In this document: positions 16,429 to 25,115 of the stretch, one piece after another
How positions within the stretch are numbered: the stretch's first letter is position 1
How the letters are laid out: every line of letters begins with the position of its first letter
Notes under the pieces: generated by a model
Databases searched by the model: none
What the model was told of the DNA's origin: nothing
What the model saw: only the letters and a program-made list of their open reading frames with translations
Assembly: GCA_964486865.1 (NCBI GenBank)
Contig: CAZAOZ010000009.1
Location: 1 to 64,000 of the forward strand
Reading direction: 5' to 3'
Length of the DNA: 64,000 nt
From: Ga0077527 sp964486865
Lineage (GTDB): Bacteria > Pseudomonadota > Gammaproteobacteria > Burkholderiales > SG8-41
Program-made: the position numbers and the translations under genes

Positions 16429-17082
16429 TCAGAGCACCCGCTTGATCTCCTGGTAGTCGCCGTTGGTTTTGAGCGTAACAGTGACTTCCGCGCCGGAACG
16501 GTTGCGCCAGAACCAGCCGTGCGTGCCGTCAAAGGCGGCCTGCAGCGTCCCGGCATCGCTGGTGGTGTTCCGGCCTTTGCCGTAACCGTGATAGAAGTCT
16601 TTTGGCGCGTTGACCGTATCCCCATGGGTGTCGTAGTTGACGGGCCCGCCCTGCGTGATCCATTCGTAGCGCACGCTGGCATCCTTGCGCATGGCGAGTT
16701 TGATTTCTGCGCCTTGCCCGGGTTTCAGCCGGACGGTCATGGTGTGTTGCTGGCCTGATGCTGTTGCTTTGGCGGGGCTGGCTGGCGGCATCGCGGCGGC
16801 CTGCTTTGCGGCGGGCGGCGCAGCCGGCACAGTCGCTTGCGGTTTTGATGCCGCAGGTGCGGCTTGCTCCGCTGCGGCTTCGGTCGACAGCGCCGTCTTG
16901 ATCTCGCCCATTTTGGTGAGACCCAGCACGCGGCCGATGCCGGTCGGATCCATGCCATATTCGGCAGGCAAAACAGCGGTGACGAGCAGGCCGGCGGCGA
17001 TCAGCGCGGCAACCGCAGTGGAACGCAGCAACCGCGCCGTGCCCGGCAGTTCAGCGCGTGTGGGAAGGTCGGTGTTGTACAT
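16429..17082 (-). CDS. Membrane-anchored protein next to HupE (transmembrane anchor protein)
   Basis: A 217-residue protein with one N-terminal membrane segment (about 21-42, STAVAALIAAGLLVTAVLP), an Ala/Pro/Lys-rich linker (about 68-112), and a C-terminal globular domain (LKPGQGAEIKLAMRKDASV, then YEWITQGGPVNYDTHGDT, HGWFWRNRSG). It lies 63 bases downstream of the HupE/UreJ gene on the same strand, and the pair recurs in proteobacteria. Orientation suggests a periplasmic C-terminal domain. A role with the HupE-type permease is inferred from context only. Confidence 0.8.
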   Translation of the reverse strand: MYNTDLPTRAELPGTARLLRSTAVAALIAAGLLVTAVLPAEYGMDPTGIGRVLGLTKMGEIKTALSTEAAAEQAAPAASKPQATVPAAPPAAKQAAAMPPASPAKATASGQQHTMTVRLKPGQGAEIKLAMRKDASVRYEWITQGGPVNYDTHGDTVNAPKDFYHGYGKGRNTTSDAGTLQAAFDGTHGWFWRNRSGAEVTVTLKTNGDYQEIKRVL

Positions 17083-17111
17083 ATCGAATACTCCGCAGAA
17101 TTCAGGTAACG

Positions 17112-17160
17112 ATCAGGAAAGAATCAGGGAACAATCAGGGAACAATCAGGAAACGAACAG
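17112..17160. repeat. 11-bp tandem repeat (ATCAGGGAACA)
   Basis: About four imperfect copies of ATCAGGRAACA occur in a row, overlapping the last codons and stop of the HupE/UreJ gene and the gap before the anchor gene. Confidence 0.7.
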
Positions 17161-17898
17161 GCCGGTGAGGTGGTAGCCGATCAGCATGAATCCGGCGCTC
17201 ATCATCGCCACATTGGCGGTATAGGCGTGCCTGAAGAAACCCGCGGTACGGCGCCAGTAACCCATCGCAATCAAGAAGACGCCCAGCGCCAGCAACTGCC
17301 CAATCTCGACGCCGACGTTGAAGGCCAGCAGGTTGGGCAGCAGGCCGTCACGTGCGATCTCGTATTCCTGCACCTTGGCGGCCAGTCCAAAGCCATGGAA
17401 CAAGCCGAAAATCAGGGTGGCTGCCCGGGTGTCGGGTTGCACGCCAAACCAGCGCTGATACGCGCCCAGGTTGTCGAGCGCCTTGTACACCACCGACAGG
17501 CCGATGATCGCATCGATCAGATAAGGGTTCACCTGCACGCCCGCATACACGCCATAGAGCATCGTGACCGAATGGCCGACCGCGAACAGGCTGACGTAGA
17601 GCGCAATGTCTTTCAGCTTGTACAAGAAGAAGATCACGCCGGCGAGAAACAGCAGATGGTCGTAACCGGTGACCATGTGTTTTGCGCCGAGGTAGGTAAA
17701 GGGCAGCAGATGCGTGCCCGAGATTTCCTGGATATAGCCTTTGTCGCCATCGGCCACGCCATGGGCATGAGCGGCCGCGTTGGCGAGCAGAAAGAACAGC
17801 GCGCCGACGAAGACATGCAGGACATGGCGGACGCGGGGCGGGTGCGCTGAGCGCAGCAGCCCGGGGAACCATCCGGGGAGCAGAATATTCATGAACAT
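17146..17898 (-). CDS. HupE/UreJ family membrane protein
   Basis: A 250-residue polytopic membrane protein (about seven segments) with the HupE/UreJ landmarks: HAHGVADGDKGYI after the signal-like first segment, LGAKHMVTGYDHLLFLAGV (His and Asp thought to bind metal), VGHSVTM and LIFGLFHGFGLA. Family members are implicated in nickel or cobalt handling for hydrogenase or urease, but no such enzyme genes are in the window. It is first of a two-gene unit with the anchor protein at 16429-17082. Confidence 0.88.
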   Translation of the reverse strand: MFMNILLPGWFPGLLRSAHPPRVRHVLHVFVGALFFLLANAAAHAHGVADGDKGYIQEISGTHLLPFTYLGAKHMVTGYDHLLFLAGVIFFLYKLKDIALYVSLFAVGHSVTMLYGVYAGVQVNPYLIDAIIGLSVVYKALDNLGAYQRWFGVQPDTRAATLIFGLFHGFGLAAKVQEYEIARDGLLPNLLAFNVGVEIGQLLALGVFLIAMGYWRRTAGFFRHAYTANVAMMSAGFMLIGYHLTGLFVS

Positions 17899-18079
17899 TT
17901 CCGATGCAGTTGAGTCAGGGGCCTGGGCGACCGCGATGATGCCTGATCAGCCGTCACTAAAACAGTGTTTTAATGTCTGAAGTGACCCCGTTTTTTCCGG
18001 AAAAATTACACTATCCCCATTTCTTGCGGTTATGATTTCCCCCAGTTCCGCCAAAAAACATCTACCGGAGGAGAAAGTC

Positions 18080-19057
18080 ATGCTGAGGACCACTTTCCGC
18101 GCGGCGCTCGTTTGCGCCGCGGCCGTATCCGCGCTTGCCGCAGGCCCTGTCGCGGCCCAGCCGTTCCCCAACAAGATCCTGCGCGTCGTCAATCCCAACG
18201 CGCCCGGCGGCAACAGCGACGTGCTGTTCCGGCTGCTCGCGCCCAAGATGGGCGAGGTGCTCGGCCAGCAGCTGGTCGTCGATTACCGGCCCGGCGCCGG
18301 CGGCAACATCGGCGCGGAAGTGGTGGCGCGCGCGGCACCCGACGGCTACACCACGCTGATCGCGGCGGCGAGCTTTCTGATCAACCCTTCGATGCTGAAG
18401 AGCCTGCCCTTCGACGCGGAGAAGGATTTCACGCCGCTCGGCGTCATCGTCGACATCCCGGCAGGGCTGGTGGTGCATCCCTCGCTGCCGGTGAAAACCG
18501 CGCAGGACCTCATTGCGCTCGCCAAACAGCGGCCGGGCCAGCTCAACTTCTCCAGCTCCGGCCAGGGCGCGCTGGGCCATCTCTCGGGCGCGTTGCTGAA
18601 CGCCACGGCCGGCATCAAGGCGGTGCACATTCCCTACAAGGGCGCGGGCCCGTCGATCATCGACCTCGTTGCCGGCCATGTGGAGTTTTCATTCGTCAGC
18701 ATCCCGGCGATCAGCGGTCACCTGCAGAGCGGACGGCTGCGCATGATCGCGCAGTGCGGCGAGAAGCGCTTCGTGTCCTTCCCCAACGTGCCGACCATGG
18801 TCGAATCGGGCGTGAAGGATTTCGTCGTCACCAGCCCTTTCAGCTACCTCGGCCCCGCGGGCATCCCGCAGCCCATCGTCACCCGGCTCAACGGCGCGCT
18901 GCGCGCGGCGCTCACCGACGCGAAGAACAATCAATCGCTCATCGACAGCGGTGCGCAGCCCGTCGGCAACACGCCGGTGGAACACGCAGCGCTGATCAAG
19001 TCCGAGATCGCCAAGTGGAAAAAGGTGGCGCTGGCGGCGGGGTTGAAGCCGCAGTAA
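18080..19057 (+). CDS. Bug family solute receptor
   Basis: A 325-residue receptor. The ATG at 18080 is chosen for its GGAGGAG ribosome site at 18067-18073; the frame is open back to 18032 but lacks signals there. Signal peptide about 1-24 (GPVAAQ). The ligand loop reads VNPNAPGGNSDVLFRLL, with Asn/Ser around the glycines rather than the PPGG type. PDGYTTLIAAAS, HPSLPVKTAQDLIALAKQRPGQL and HIPYKGAGPSIIDLVAGHV follow. The C-terminus is ALAAGLKPQ. Orphan receptor; ligand unknown. Confidence 0.93.
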   Translation: MLRTTFRAALVCAAAVSALAAGPVAAQPFPNKILRVVNPNAPGGNSDVLFRLLAPKMGEVLGQQLVVDYRPGAGGNIGAEVVARAAPDGYTTLIAAASFLINPSMLKSLPFDAEKDFTPLGVIVDIPAGLVVHPSLPVKTAQDLIALAKQRPGQLNFSSSGQGALGHLSGALLNATAGIKAVHIPYKGAGPSIIDLVAGHVEFSFVSIPAISGHLQSGRLRMIAQCGEKRFVSFPNVPTMVESGVKDFVVTSPFSYLGPAGIPQPIVTRLNGALRAALTDAKNNQSLIDSGAQPVGNTPVEHAALIKSEIAKWKKVALAAGLKPQ

Positions 19058-19118
19058 GCGGCGGGCGGGTGACCGGCGAACGGCCATTTCGTTGCGCGCC
19101 CGAAAAACAGGCGTGCGA

Positions 19119-19421
19119 CTACGCCTCGACCGCCTCCGTGTGCAGCTTCAGTCCCAGCGCCTTGCACACTTTCATGACGGTCGCGAAACTCGGATTGCCT
19201 TCCGGAGACAGCGCCTTGTACAGCCCTTCGCGGGTGAGGCCTGTTTCACGTGCGAGCTGCATCATGCCGCGCGCGCGGGCGATGTCGCCAAGTGCGGCGA
19301 TCACCAGCGCCGGATCGCCATCGGATTCATCAATCGCAGCTTGCATATACAGCGCGCACTCCTGTTCGGTCTTCAGGTAGGCTGCGGCGTCGTAAGGGCG
19401 TGTAGTCATTTTTTTGGCCAT
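19119..19421 (-). CDS. Antitoxin of a HigA/addiction-module type (HTH)
   Basis: A 100-residue helix-turn-helix protein: ALGDIARARGMMQLARETGLTREGLYKAL, then NPSFATVMKVCKALGLKL. This is the pattern of the antidote proteins that accompany short RelE/HigB-like (phage Gp49-like) toxins. It lies 9 bases downstream of the toxin gene at 19431-19727; toxin first and antitoxin second is the usual order for this family. It should neutralise the toxin and autorepress the operon. Confidence 0.88.
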   Translation of the reverse strand: MAKKMTTRPYDAAAYLKTEQECALYMQAAIDESDGDPALVIAALGDIARARGMMQLARETGLTREGLYKALSPEGNPSFATVMKVCKALGLKLHTEAVEA

Positions 19422-19430
19422 GATGATCTC

Positions 19431-19727
19431 CTACAGCATGCGCGCCAGCTTCAGCGCAGTTTTGATGTCTTTGTCCTGCGTCGGTTTGGCGCCGCCCGCC
19501 AGCAGGATGACCAGCAGCGCGCCGCGCTTCACGTAATAAACCCGATAACCGGGGCCGTAATCGATGCGCATTTCCGTAACGCCTTCGCCCACCGGCTTCA
19601 CATCGCCGGGGTTTCCGTACCGCAGCCGGAGAATTCGCGCTTGTATCCGCGTCCGCGCCTGTGCATCGCGCAAGGACTCAAGCCATGCCGAAAACTCCAG
19701 CGTTTCGCGGATTTCGATCACGAACAA
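19431..19727 (-). CDS. RelE/HigB-like toxin (Gp49-like family)
   Basis: A 98-residue RelE-fold protein with the family pattern RIQARILRLRYGNPGDVKPVGEGVTEMRID, GPGYRVYYVKRG and GGAKPTQDKDIKTALKLA. Proteins of this type are mRNA interferases acting at the ribosome. It is the upstream gene of a two-gene operon with the antitoxin 9 bases downstream. The start at 19727 (MFVIEIRETLEF) gives the normal length. Another TA module (MazEF-like) follows immediately on the same strand upstream. Confidence 0.88.
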   Translation of the reverse strand: MFVIEIRETLEFSAWLESLRDAQARTRIQARILRLRYGNPGDVKPVGEGVTEMRIDYGPGYRVYYVKRGALLVILLAGGAKPTQDKDIKTALKLARML

Positions 19728-19801
19728 AGTGTAATCTATGGTTTACACGCGCGCAACCAGCCGGCTTGACCAAGCGTGTCACGGGTATCGCAGAACCCGG
19801 G

Positions 19802-20125
19802 TCAAGCGATACCGGTAAACACCGCGAGCGAGCGGTTGACCTTGAGCATCGTTGCATCGTCGAGGCGGCCGATTACGCCGCCCACCCGCTCACGCGGCAC
19901 TGACAGGATCTTGTCGATCTGGATCTGCGAGATGGTTTGCAGGCCGTTATCCGGCCCCGGGTCCACCGTGATGCGGAAGATGGGGGCGTTGCGCAGCCCG
20001 CTGGTCACCAGGCACAACGCAACGCTGGGCAGTTCGTCGAACAGATCCGACTGGATGACCAGCGCAGGGCGCGGTTTGCCGTAATCGCCAGGCGCTGCAA
20101 CGGTAACGAAGTCACCGCGCCGCAT
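19802..20125 (-). CDS. mazF: MazF/PemK-like toxin
   Basis: A 107-residue endoribonuclease toxin. MRRGDFVTVAAPGDYGKPRPALVIQSDLF holds the conserved GxYGKPRPxxV strand (Arg near 19), and LVTSGLRNAPIFRITVDP and ISQIQIDKILSVPRERVG give the later strands of the fold (the latter corresponding to the DQ..v....g segment). It overlaps the antitoxin gene by 14 bases, indicating translational coupling with the antitoxin first. Confidence 0.88.
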   Translation of the reverse strand: MRRGDFVTVAAPGDYGKPRPALVIQSDLFDELPSVALCLVTSGLRNAPIFRITVDPGPDNGLQTISQIQIDKILSVPRERVGGVIGRLDDATMLKVNRSLAVFTGIA

Positions 20126-20324
20126 CGTCTTTCCACGCCGCGACCTGGCCGATGAACTCTAGGGCTTCGGTTTCTGCAGGGTCGCCACGCAGCAGTGCCG
20201 ACTGACGGCGGCACTCCGCAGCGAAAACCGGCGAGCGCGTGTCGGGCACCCAGAGCTGCACCAGCCGCAAGCCCGCGGCGCGTTGCCGCACGCGATAATT
20301 TTTCATGCGTTCGTTGACTTCCAT
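20112..20324 (-). CDS. MazE-like antitoxin (DUF3018 type)
   Basis: A 70-residue protein from the ATG at 20324, with GGAGGC just upstream; the longer frame to 20435 has no supporting signals. The N-terminal segment ERMKNYRVRQRAAGLRLVQLWVPD is the signature of the antitoxin MazE-like family that partners PemK/MazF toxins. The acidic C-terminus probably wraps the toxin. A perfect 12-bp palindrome 9 bases upstream of the start is a candidate autoregulatory operator. Confidence 0.85.
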   Translation of the reverse strand: MEVNERMKNYRVRQRAAGLRLVQLWVPDTRSPVFAAECRRQSALLRGDPAETEALEFIGQVAAWKDDAAR

Positions 20325-20333
20325 GGCGCCTCC

Positions 20334-20345
20334 GTAACATGTTAC
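20334..20345. promoter_or_regulatory. Palindromic operator candidate for the MazEF-like operon
   Basis: GTAACATGTTAC is a perfect 12-bp palindrome just upstream of the antitoxin ribosome site, where MazE-type antitoxins usually bind to repress their own operon. Inferred from position and symmetry. Confidence 0.5.
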
Positions 20346-20430
20346 CGATCTATGTGACGGCATCATATCATTGCAACTGCGAGGCAGGCGCAACGGTTTG
20401 CCTGATGACGGCACGGTCGCGGAAAATATA

Positions 20431-20474
20431 ATCAACCTATTGATTTTATTATATATTTTTATTCGCCAAGATGA
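20431..20474. repeat. AT-rich intergenic motif copy 2 (reverse orientation)
   Basis: Read on the minus strand this block contains AATAAAATCAATAGGTTGAT, close to AATAAAAACAACAGGTTA at 41837. It lies between the MazEF-like operon and the aminotransferase remnant. Confidence 0.5.
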
Positions 20475-20483
20475 ATATCGAAT

Positions 20484-20664
20484 TCAGGCGGGCACCCCAA
20501 ACTTCCGTCGACAAACCTCCGCCAGCGCCGCAACGCCCTGGTTGATTTCCTCGTGGCCCAGGTTGGCGAAGCACAGCCGCAGGCGGCTCTTCGCGTGTGC
20601 CTTGTTCACCGACCATTCCGGCCCGGGATTGATGGCGACGCCCACGGCCTGCGCGATGGTCTTA
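20484..20664 (-). pseudogene. Aminotransferase 3'-end remnant, copy A
   Basis: Translated on the minus strand the last 60 codons read AQAVGVAINPGPEWSVNKAHA and then SRLRLCFANLGHEEINQGVAA, ending at the TGA at 20484-20486. This is the C-terminal end of a class I/II PLP-dependent aminotransferase (the RLRLCFAN segment carries the substrate-carboxylate Arg). Homology stops abruptly near 20664, and no start or PLP-lysine region remains. Nearly the same sequence forms copy B at 31515-31862. The frame is still open, so decay is recent or the terminal piece was copied here. Confidence 0.8.
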
Positions 20665-20847
20665 GAGCGGCAGCGGAATGGGGCTTCGTCCCCATATCAG
20701 CCAGTAATTTCATCAATTATTCCCGAAACGGGAATTACCGCCTTGCAATTCCCGTCTTACCCAAAGGCACCGGGCTAAAGTGTTAAAGTTTGCTGCACCA
20801 CGGGGCCTCAATGCCGTCCGCCCCAACTGATCCGAAAGTAATGCGCC

Positions 20848-21825
20848 ATGAAAAAAATTTCGATCGCCCATTCCTGCGCCGTGCTGTGCCTGCTGGCCCC
20901 GGTCGCGACACCCGCCATTGCGCAAACCGCCTACCCCGAACGCCCGGTACGCCTGATCGTGCCCTTTGCCGCCGGCAGCGCGACCGACTCCTCGGCGCGC
21001 ATCTTCAGCGTGCAGATGGCCAGCCAGATCGGGCAGCAGATCATCGTCGACAACCGCGCGGGCGCGGGCGGTGCAATCGGCATGCAGGCGCTGGTCAAGG
21101 CCGCGCCCGACGGCTACACCATTGCCTATGCCGGTGCCGGCCCGCTGGCCATCAACCGCAGCATGACGTCCAACCTGCCGTACGACGTCGAGAAGGAAGT
21201 CCAGGCCATCTCGCAGGCGATCACCTCGCCACTGTTGCTGGCCGTCTCGCCGACTTTGCCGGTCAAAAACGTCAAGGAAATGATCGCGCTGGCCAAAGTG
21301 CGTCCCAACCAGATGTCCTTCGGCTCGGCCGGCACCGGCACGGTCGGTCATCTGGCTGGAGAGTATTTCAAGAGCCTGAGCAAGACCGACATCCTGCATG
21401 TGCCCTACAAGGGCGGCGCGCAGGCGACAGTCGACGTCATGTCGGGTTTTGTGCAGTTTCTTTTTGACCCGACCAGCAGCCTTGCCCCGCACGTCACCAG
21501 CGGCCGCCTGCGCGGCCTTGCCGTGACCGGAACCAAGCGCATCAAGGCATTCCCCAACCTGCCGACCGTGGCCGAATCCGGATTGCCCGGCTACGAAGTC
21601 ACAACCTGGGGTGGCATCATCGGTCCGTCGGGCATGCCCAGGAACATCGTTACCCGCCTCAGCGAAGAGGTGCAGAAGGCAGCCAAGTCGGCCACGGTCA
21701 TCGAACGTTATGCCGTGCTGGGATCCGACCCGCTCGGCACGACGCCCGAGCAGTTCACCGAATTCATCCGCAAGGAATACCTGAAGTGGGCTGAGGTCAT
21801 CAAGCGCGCGGGGCTGAAGCAATAG
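20848..21825 (+). CDS. Bug family solute receptor
   Basis: A 325-residue receptor starting at the ATG at 20848, with only a weak ribosome site. Signal peptide about 1-26 (PAIAQT). The ligand loop is IVPFAAGSATDSSARIF, with Gly-Ser in place of Gly-Gly. Also seen: NRAGAGGAIGMQA, PDGYTIAYAGAG, LPVKNVKEMIALAKVRPNQM, HVPYKGGAQATVDVMSG and VPTVAESGLPGYEVT-type motifs. Upstream are the aminotransferase remnant and a CGGGAATT/AATTCCCG inverted repeat around 20724-20754, which may be regulatory. Orphan receptor. Confidence 0.93.
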   Translation: MKKISIAHSCAVLCLLAPVATPAIAQTAYPERPVRLIVPFAAGSATDSSARIFSVQMASQIGQQIIVDNRAGAGGAIGMQALVKAAPDGYTIAYAGAGPLAINRSMTSNLPYDVEKEVQAISQAITSPLLLAVSPTLPVKNVKEMIALAKVRPNQMSFGSAGTGTVGHLAGEYFKSLSKTDILHVPYKGGAQATVDVMSGFVQFLFDPTSSLAPHVTSGRLRGLAVTGTKRIKAFPNLPTVAESGLPGYEVTTWGGIIGPSGMPRNIVTRLSEEVQKAAKSATVIERYAVLGSDPLGTTPEQFTEFIRKEYLKWAEVIKRAGLKQ

Positions 21826-21870
21826 CAGCGCGAAGTCTGGCAGGGCGGCCGCCTGCCGCAGGCCGCAGTG

Positions 21871-22830
21871 TCAGTGGCTGGAAACAAAACGGCCCATGCG
21901 CACCGCGGTCTGCCCGCGATAGAGCCGTTTCGAGGGCATTACCAGCACGCAGTGGTCGTACGGCGTGCGCACCTCGCGTTCGCCGTCCCAGCCGATCAGC
22001 GTGCCAGCCTGCACGACGACTTCCAGCCCGGTGAACGGGCGCGCAAAACGGAACACTTCGGATGTAATGGTGACCGGATGCGTGACCTCGACCGTTTTTT
22101 GCGCGAGCGGCGCGTCGGCGAAACGAAACGGACCTCGTTCGGGATCGATGATGCCGAAGCGCGCGAGAAAACGCAGAGTCGTCTCGCGCGCAACCCCTAC
22201 GGTGCGCCGGGCCCAGTGCTGGCCGCATTCCACCAGCAGCGCGTTTTTCGGACTCGCGGGGTCACCGAAGGCGGCGTAATCACGCATGCGCCTGCCGGCT
22301 GCGTGCCCGGCATCGCAGACCGCCAGCGCCGGATAGCCGATTTCACCGGCAAGGATGCGTCCCTTGGCCAGCGGTCCGGCGAGCAGCAGTGGTTCCGACG
22401 GGTGCTGCATCGAATGGATGTCGAGCAGCAGGTCGGCGCTGCCGACCAGCGAGCGGATGATGCGCGCGCGGCGCAGGTCGACGCTGTCGCGCGGGCCGTC
22501 GAGCACCTCGGCGGTCCACACCCGGTTGAAGTCCTCCTCGACCCAGCGCGAGGCTTCGGGCTGCGCCACGTCGAAGCGTTCGAATGCGGCGATATTGCAG
22601 AACACCAGCGTCAGTTTGCCGCACAGCGGGCGGATGTCGCCGCGGAACAGTTCATCGAGGATGATCGCGCCGCAGATTTCGTTTCCGTGGGCCAGCGCGG
22701 TGATCATCACATGGGGCCCCGGCTTGCCGCTGTCGAGGGTGGTGGCGTATTCGATGCCGGTGTTGCCCTTGCGATAGGGGCTGATGTCCGGCGGGGTGAT
22801 TTCCACGGTATAGGCGTAGGGGTCAGTCAT
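21871..22830 (-). CDS. Succinylglutamate desuccinylase/aspartoacylase family protein
   Basis: A 319-residue M14-type zinc deacylase from the ATG at 22830 (MTDPYAYTVEITPPD). Metal-site landmarks: ALAHGNEICGA (HxxE) and DLLLDIHSM (third-ligand His). The C-terminal part (EVVVQAGTLIGWDGEREV, FRFARPFTGLEV) resembles the beta-domain of the AstE/AspA superfamily. A longer frame to 22995 contains a hydrophobic stretch but lacks a ribosome site. It converges with the Bug gene at 20848-21825, a pairing consistent with uptake and deacylation of an N-acyl amino acid, but that link is inference. Confidence 0.85.
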   Translation of the reverse strand: MTDPYAYTVEITPPDISPYRKGNTGIEYATTLDSGKPGPHVMITALAHGNEICGAIILDELFRGDIRPLCGKLTLVFCNIAAFERFDVAQPEASRWVEEDFNRVWTAEVLDGPRDSVDLRRARIIRSLVGSADLLLDIHSMQHPSEPLLLAGPLAKGRILAGEIGYPALAVCDAGHAAGRRMRDYAAFGDPASPKNALLVECGQHWARRTVGVARETTLRFLARFGIIDPERGPFRFADAPLAQKTVEVTHPVTITSEVFRFARPFTGLEVVVQAGTLIGWDGEREVRTPYDHCVLVMPSKRLYRGQTAVRMGRFVSSH

Positions 22831-22998
22831 TGTGCGGGCGGCGTAAAGAGGTGGGTAAACGTGAATCGGTCGGTGTTCCGAGTGTAGCCCAGTCCGGAGC
22901 GCATCGCCCGGGCCATCGGCAACACCGGTGCCGAACATACAGCGCCGATGACACCAAGAGCCAGAGTCAGCATTGTTTTGCGTGCGCTGCGGCACTGT

Positions 22999-23397
22999 CT
23001 AATCGCAGCCACATGACGCGCCGGCCGCATCGCTCGCCGCACCGCCTTCCGTCGGGTGGCCGTCCCTTTTCCACCAGTCCAGGCCGCCCATGAGTTCTTT
23101 GACCCGGAAGCCCAGCTTGGTCATGTTCATGGCGCCTTTGGTCGATGCGTTGCAGCCGATGCCGTCGCAGTAGGTCACCACCAGCGCGGTCCGGTCGAGG
23201 TTTTTGGTCGTTTCCCCGTTCATTGTTCTGTGCGGAATATTGAGCGCTCCCGGAATGTGTTCCTTCCGATAGGCCTCGGGTGAGCGCGCATCAATGATCA
23301 GGACTTTGTCTCCGGATTCCAGCGCGACTTTCAGATCCCACGAGTCGGTCTCGAAGGCCAGTTTGTTCGCGTAGTGGCTCAGTTGCTGTTCGTCCAT
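22999..23397 (-). CDS. Rhodanese-like domain protein
   Basis: A 132-residue single-domain protein. KVLIIDARSPEAYRKEHIPGALNIP is the N-terminal CH2A-like region. The active-site loop TYCDGIGCNAST places the catalytic Cys at about 77, with a second Cys at 82, and MGGLDWWKRDGHP closes the domain. The tail ends SCGCD, an extra Cys pair that could bind metal or be redox active. Rhodaneses carry persulfide sulfur; the acceptor is unknown. GGAGGC lies just upstream of the start at 23397. Confidence 0.88.
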   Translation of the reverse strand: MDEQQLSHYANKLAFETDSWDLKVALESGDKVLIIDARSPEAYRKEHIPGALNIPHRTMNGETTKNLDRTALVVTYCDGIGCNASTKGAMNMTKLGFRVKELMGGLDWWKRDGHPTEGGAASDAAGASCGCD

Positions 23398-23678
23398 GAT
23401 GGCATGCCTCCAATAACTGTCGCATCGCTTGACGCTGCTGCAAGTGCCGTGACGCCGTGACGGGCTGCGCTGCAGGATCCGGTTTCAATTCCCGCAGTGT
23501 ATTTGTTTCCAGCCTGTATTCAAGCGACCGGGGATACGCAGCGGGTTCGGCTCCCTGCGTGTGGCGCCGGCCGGTTTCAATTGCACCCCTCATGCCGAAT
23601 TGCTAAGATAAACCCGACAATAAAAAGAACAAAAACCATCGCAACGGTCGCATCATGCCCGCCTACAGGAGGAATGCC

Positions 23679-24623
23679 ATGAAAAATCTGCTCGCAGCAA
23701 TCATCGTCTTTGGGTTGTTTCCGGCCATCGGTCTTGCCGCCGGCTATCCCGAACGCCCCGTCAAGGTAGTCGTGCCCTGGGCGGCGGGCGGTGATACCGA
23801 CAACATTTTCCGGCCCTTCGCGCCGGCGCTGCAGAAACATCTCGGCCAGACCGTGGTGATCGCGAACGTCGGCGGCGCCTCGGGCACCAAGGGCGCCAAG
23901 GAAGCCAAGGATGCGCCGCCCGACGGCTACACCCTGTATGTGCCGCATGAGTACATCCACTCGACCTATTACACCGGCGTGGCCGACGTCCAGTACAGCG
24001 ATTTCGAGCCGATCTGCATGATTGCCTCGACGCCCTCGGTGCTGACCGCCTCGCCGAAGACGCCGTGGAAAGACGCGAAAGGGCTGATCGCCGATGCCAA
24101 GGCGAGACCCGGGCAGATCACCGTCGGCGCGACGCTGGCCTCGACCAGCCATTTTTTCCCGGCGCTGATCGAAAAGGCCGCCGGCATCAAGTTCAAGTAC
24201 GTCTCGTATGAAGGCCTCGCCCCGCGCATGAACGCCATACTCGGCGGCCATACCGACCTCACCGACTCCAACCTGACGCAGAAGGGCAAGGTCGAAGCCG
24301 GCCAGCTCAAGTTCCTCGCGATTGCCACGGAAAAACGGCACCCGGAAATGCCGAGCGTGCCTACGCTGAAGGAGCTAGGCATCAATGTGGTGTACGACGT
24401 CAACCGCGGCCTGATGGCGCCCAAGGGCACCCCCGCAGCCGTGCTGGCCAAGCTGGAGTCTTCATGCGCGCAAGCCGTCAAGGAACCGGCTTTCGCGGAG
24501 GCGATGAAGCTGCAGGGCACCGCAGTGCGCTACCTCGACCGCAAGGCTTACGCGGCGTGGCTGAAACAGACGGACGACGAAAACCGGAATATCTCCAAAG
24601 ACCTGGGACTGCTCAAGCGCTAG
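23679..24623 (+). CDS. tctC: Tripartite tricarboxylate transporter receptor TctC
   Basis: A 314-residue periplasmic receptor; the ATG at 23679 follows AGGAGG (23667-23672). Signal peptide about 1-19 (IGLAAG). The ligand loop VVPWAAGGDTDNIFRPF and DAPPDGYTLYVPHEYIH are of the true TctC clade rather than the orphan Bug clade. It heads an operon with tctB 9 bases downstream and tctA after it, so it is the only receptor in the window with its own membrane partners. The ligand is probably a di- or tricarboxylate, given the aspartate dehydrogenase and RraA-like genes downstream. Confidence 0.95.
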   Translation: MKNLLAAIIVFGLFPAIGLAAGYPERPVKVVVPWAAGGDTDNIFRPFAPALQKHLGQTVVIANVGGASGTKGAKEAKDAPPDGYTLYVPHEYIHSTYYTGVADVQYSDFEPICMIASTPSVLTASPKTPWKDAKGLIADAKARPGQITVGATLASTSHFFPALIEKAAGIKFKYVSYEGLAPRMNAILGGHTDLTDSNLTQKGKVEAGQLKFLAIATEKRHPEMPSVPTLKELGINVVYDVNRGLMAPKGTPAAVLAKLESSCAQAVKEPAFAEAMKLQGTAVRYLDRKAYAAWLKQTDDENRNISKDLGLLKR

Positions 24624-24632
24624 CCGACGTTG

Positions 24633-25103
24633 ATGGGACGTGACGGGATCGCCGGGCTTGTTTGTCTCGTCACGAGCCTGGGACTGCTGGCGGGAACCAT
24701 CGGCCTGCCGGGCCCCAGTCTTCTGGTCCCGGTGGGCCCGGCGTTTTATCCGCGCATCGTGCTGGGCATTACGGCCGTATTGTCCGCGGTGCTGGTCGTT
24801 ACCGACGTCATCGGACATGTTGCCCGGCCGGCAAAGCCCGCCGGCGTGCCCGACAATTACCGCCTGGTCCTGATCACCTTCGCCATTGTCGGTATCTACA
24901 TTGCGCTGCTGCCCCATCTGGGGTTTCGCATCGCGACTTTCGCATTCGTGTCGGTATTGCAGGTTGCGCTGGAGCCGCCGCGCAACGGCAAAGGCTGGCT
25001 GCGGGTGGTGATCGTCGCCCTGGTCACCACGCTCGCCACTTACCTGGTATTCGAGCGCTATCTTTCGGTACTGTTGCCGCGCGGGCGCTGGACTGATTTC
25101 TGA
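24633..25103 (+). CDS. tctB: Tripartite tricarboxylate transporter small membrane subunit TctB
   Basis: About 156 residues with four hydrophobic segments (roughly 5-25, 38-58, 78-98, 118-140) and the DUF1468 pattern GPAFYPRIVLGI in the first half. TctB proteins are poorly conserved but always sit between TctC and TctA, as here. The ATG at 24633 is preferred over the adjacent TTG at 24630. The 12-base gap to tctA supports a single mRNA. Confidence 0.92.
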   Translation: MGRDGIAGLVCLVTSLGLLAGTIGLPGPSLLVPVGPAFYPRIVLGITAVLSAVLVVTDVIGHVARPAKPAGVPDNYRLVLITFAIVGIYIALLPHLGFRIATFAFVSVLQVALEPPRNGKGWLRVVIVALVTTLATYLVFERYLSVLLPRGRWTDF

Positions 25104-25115
25104 GCCGCGGAACCC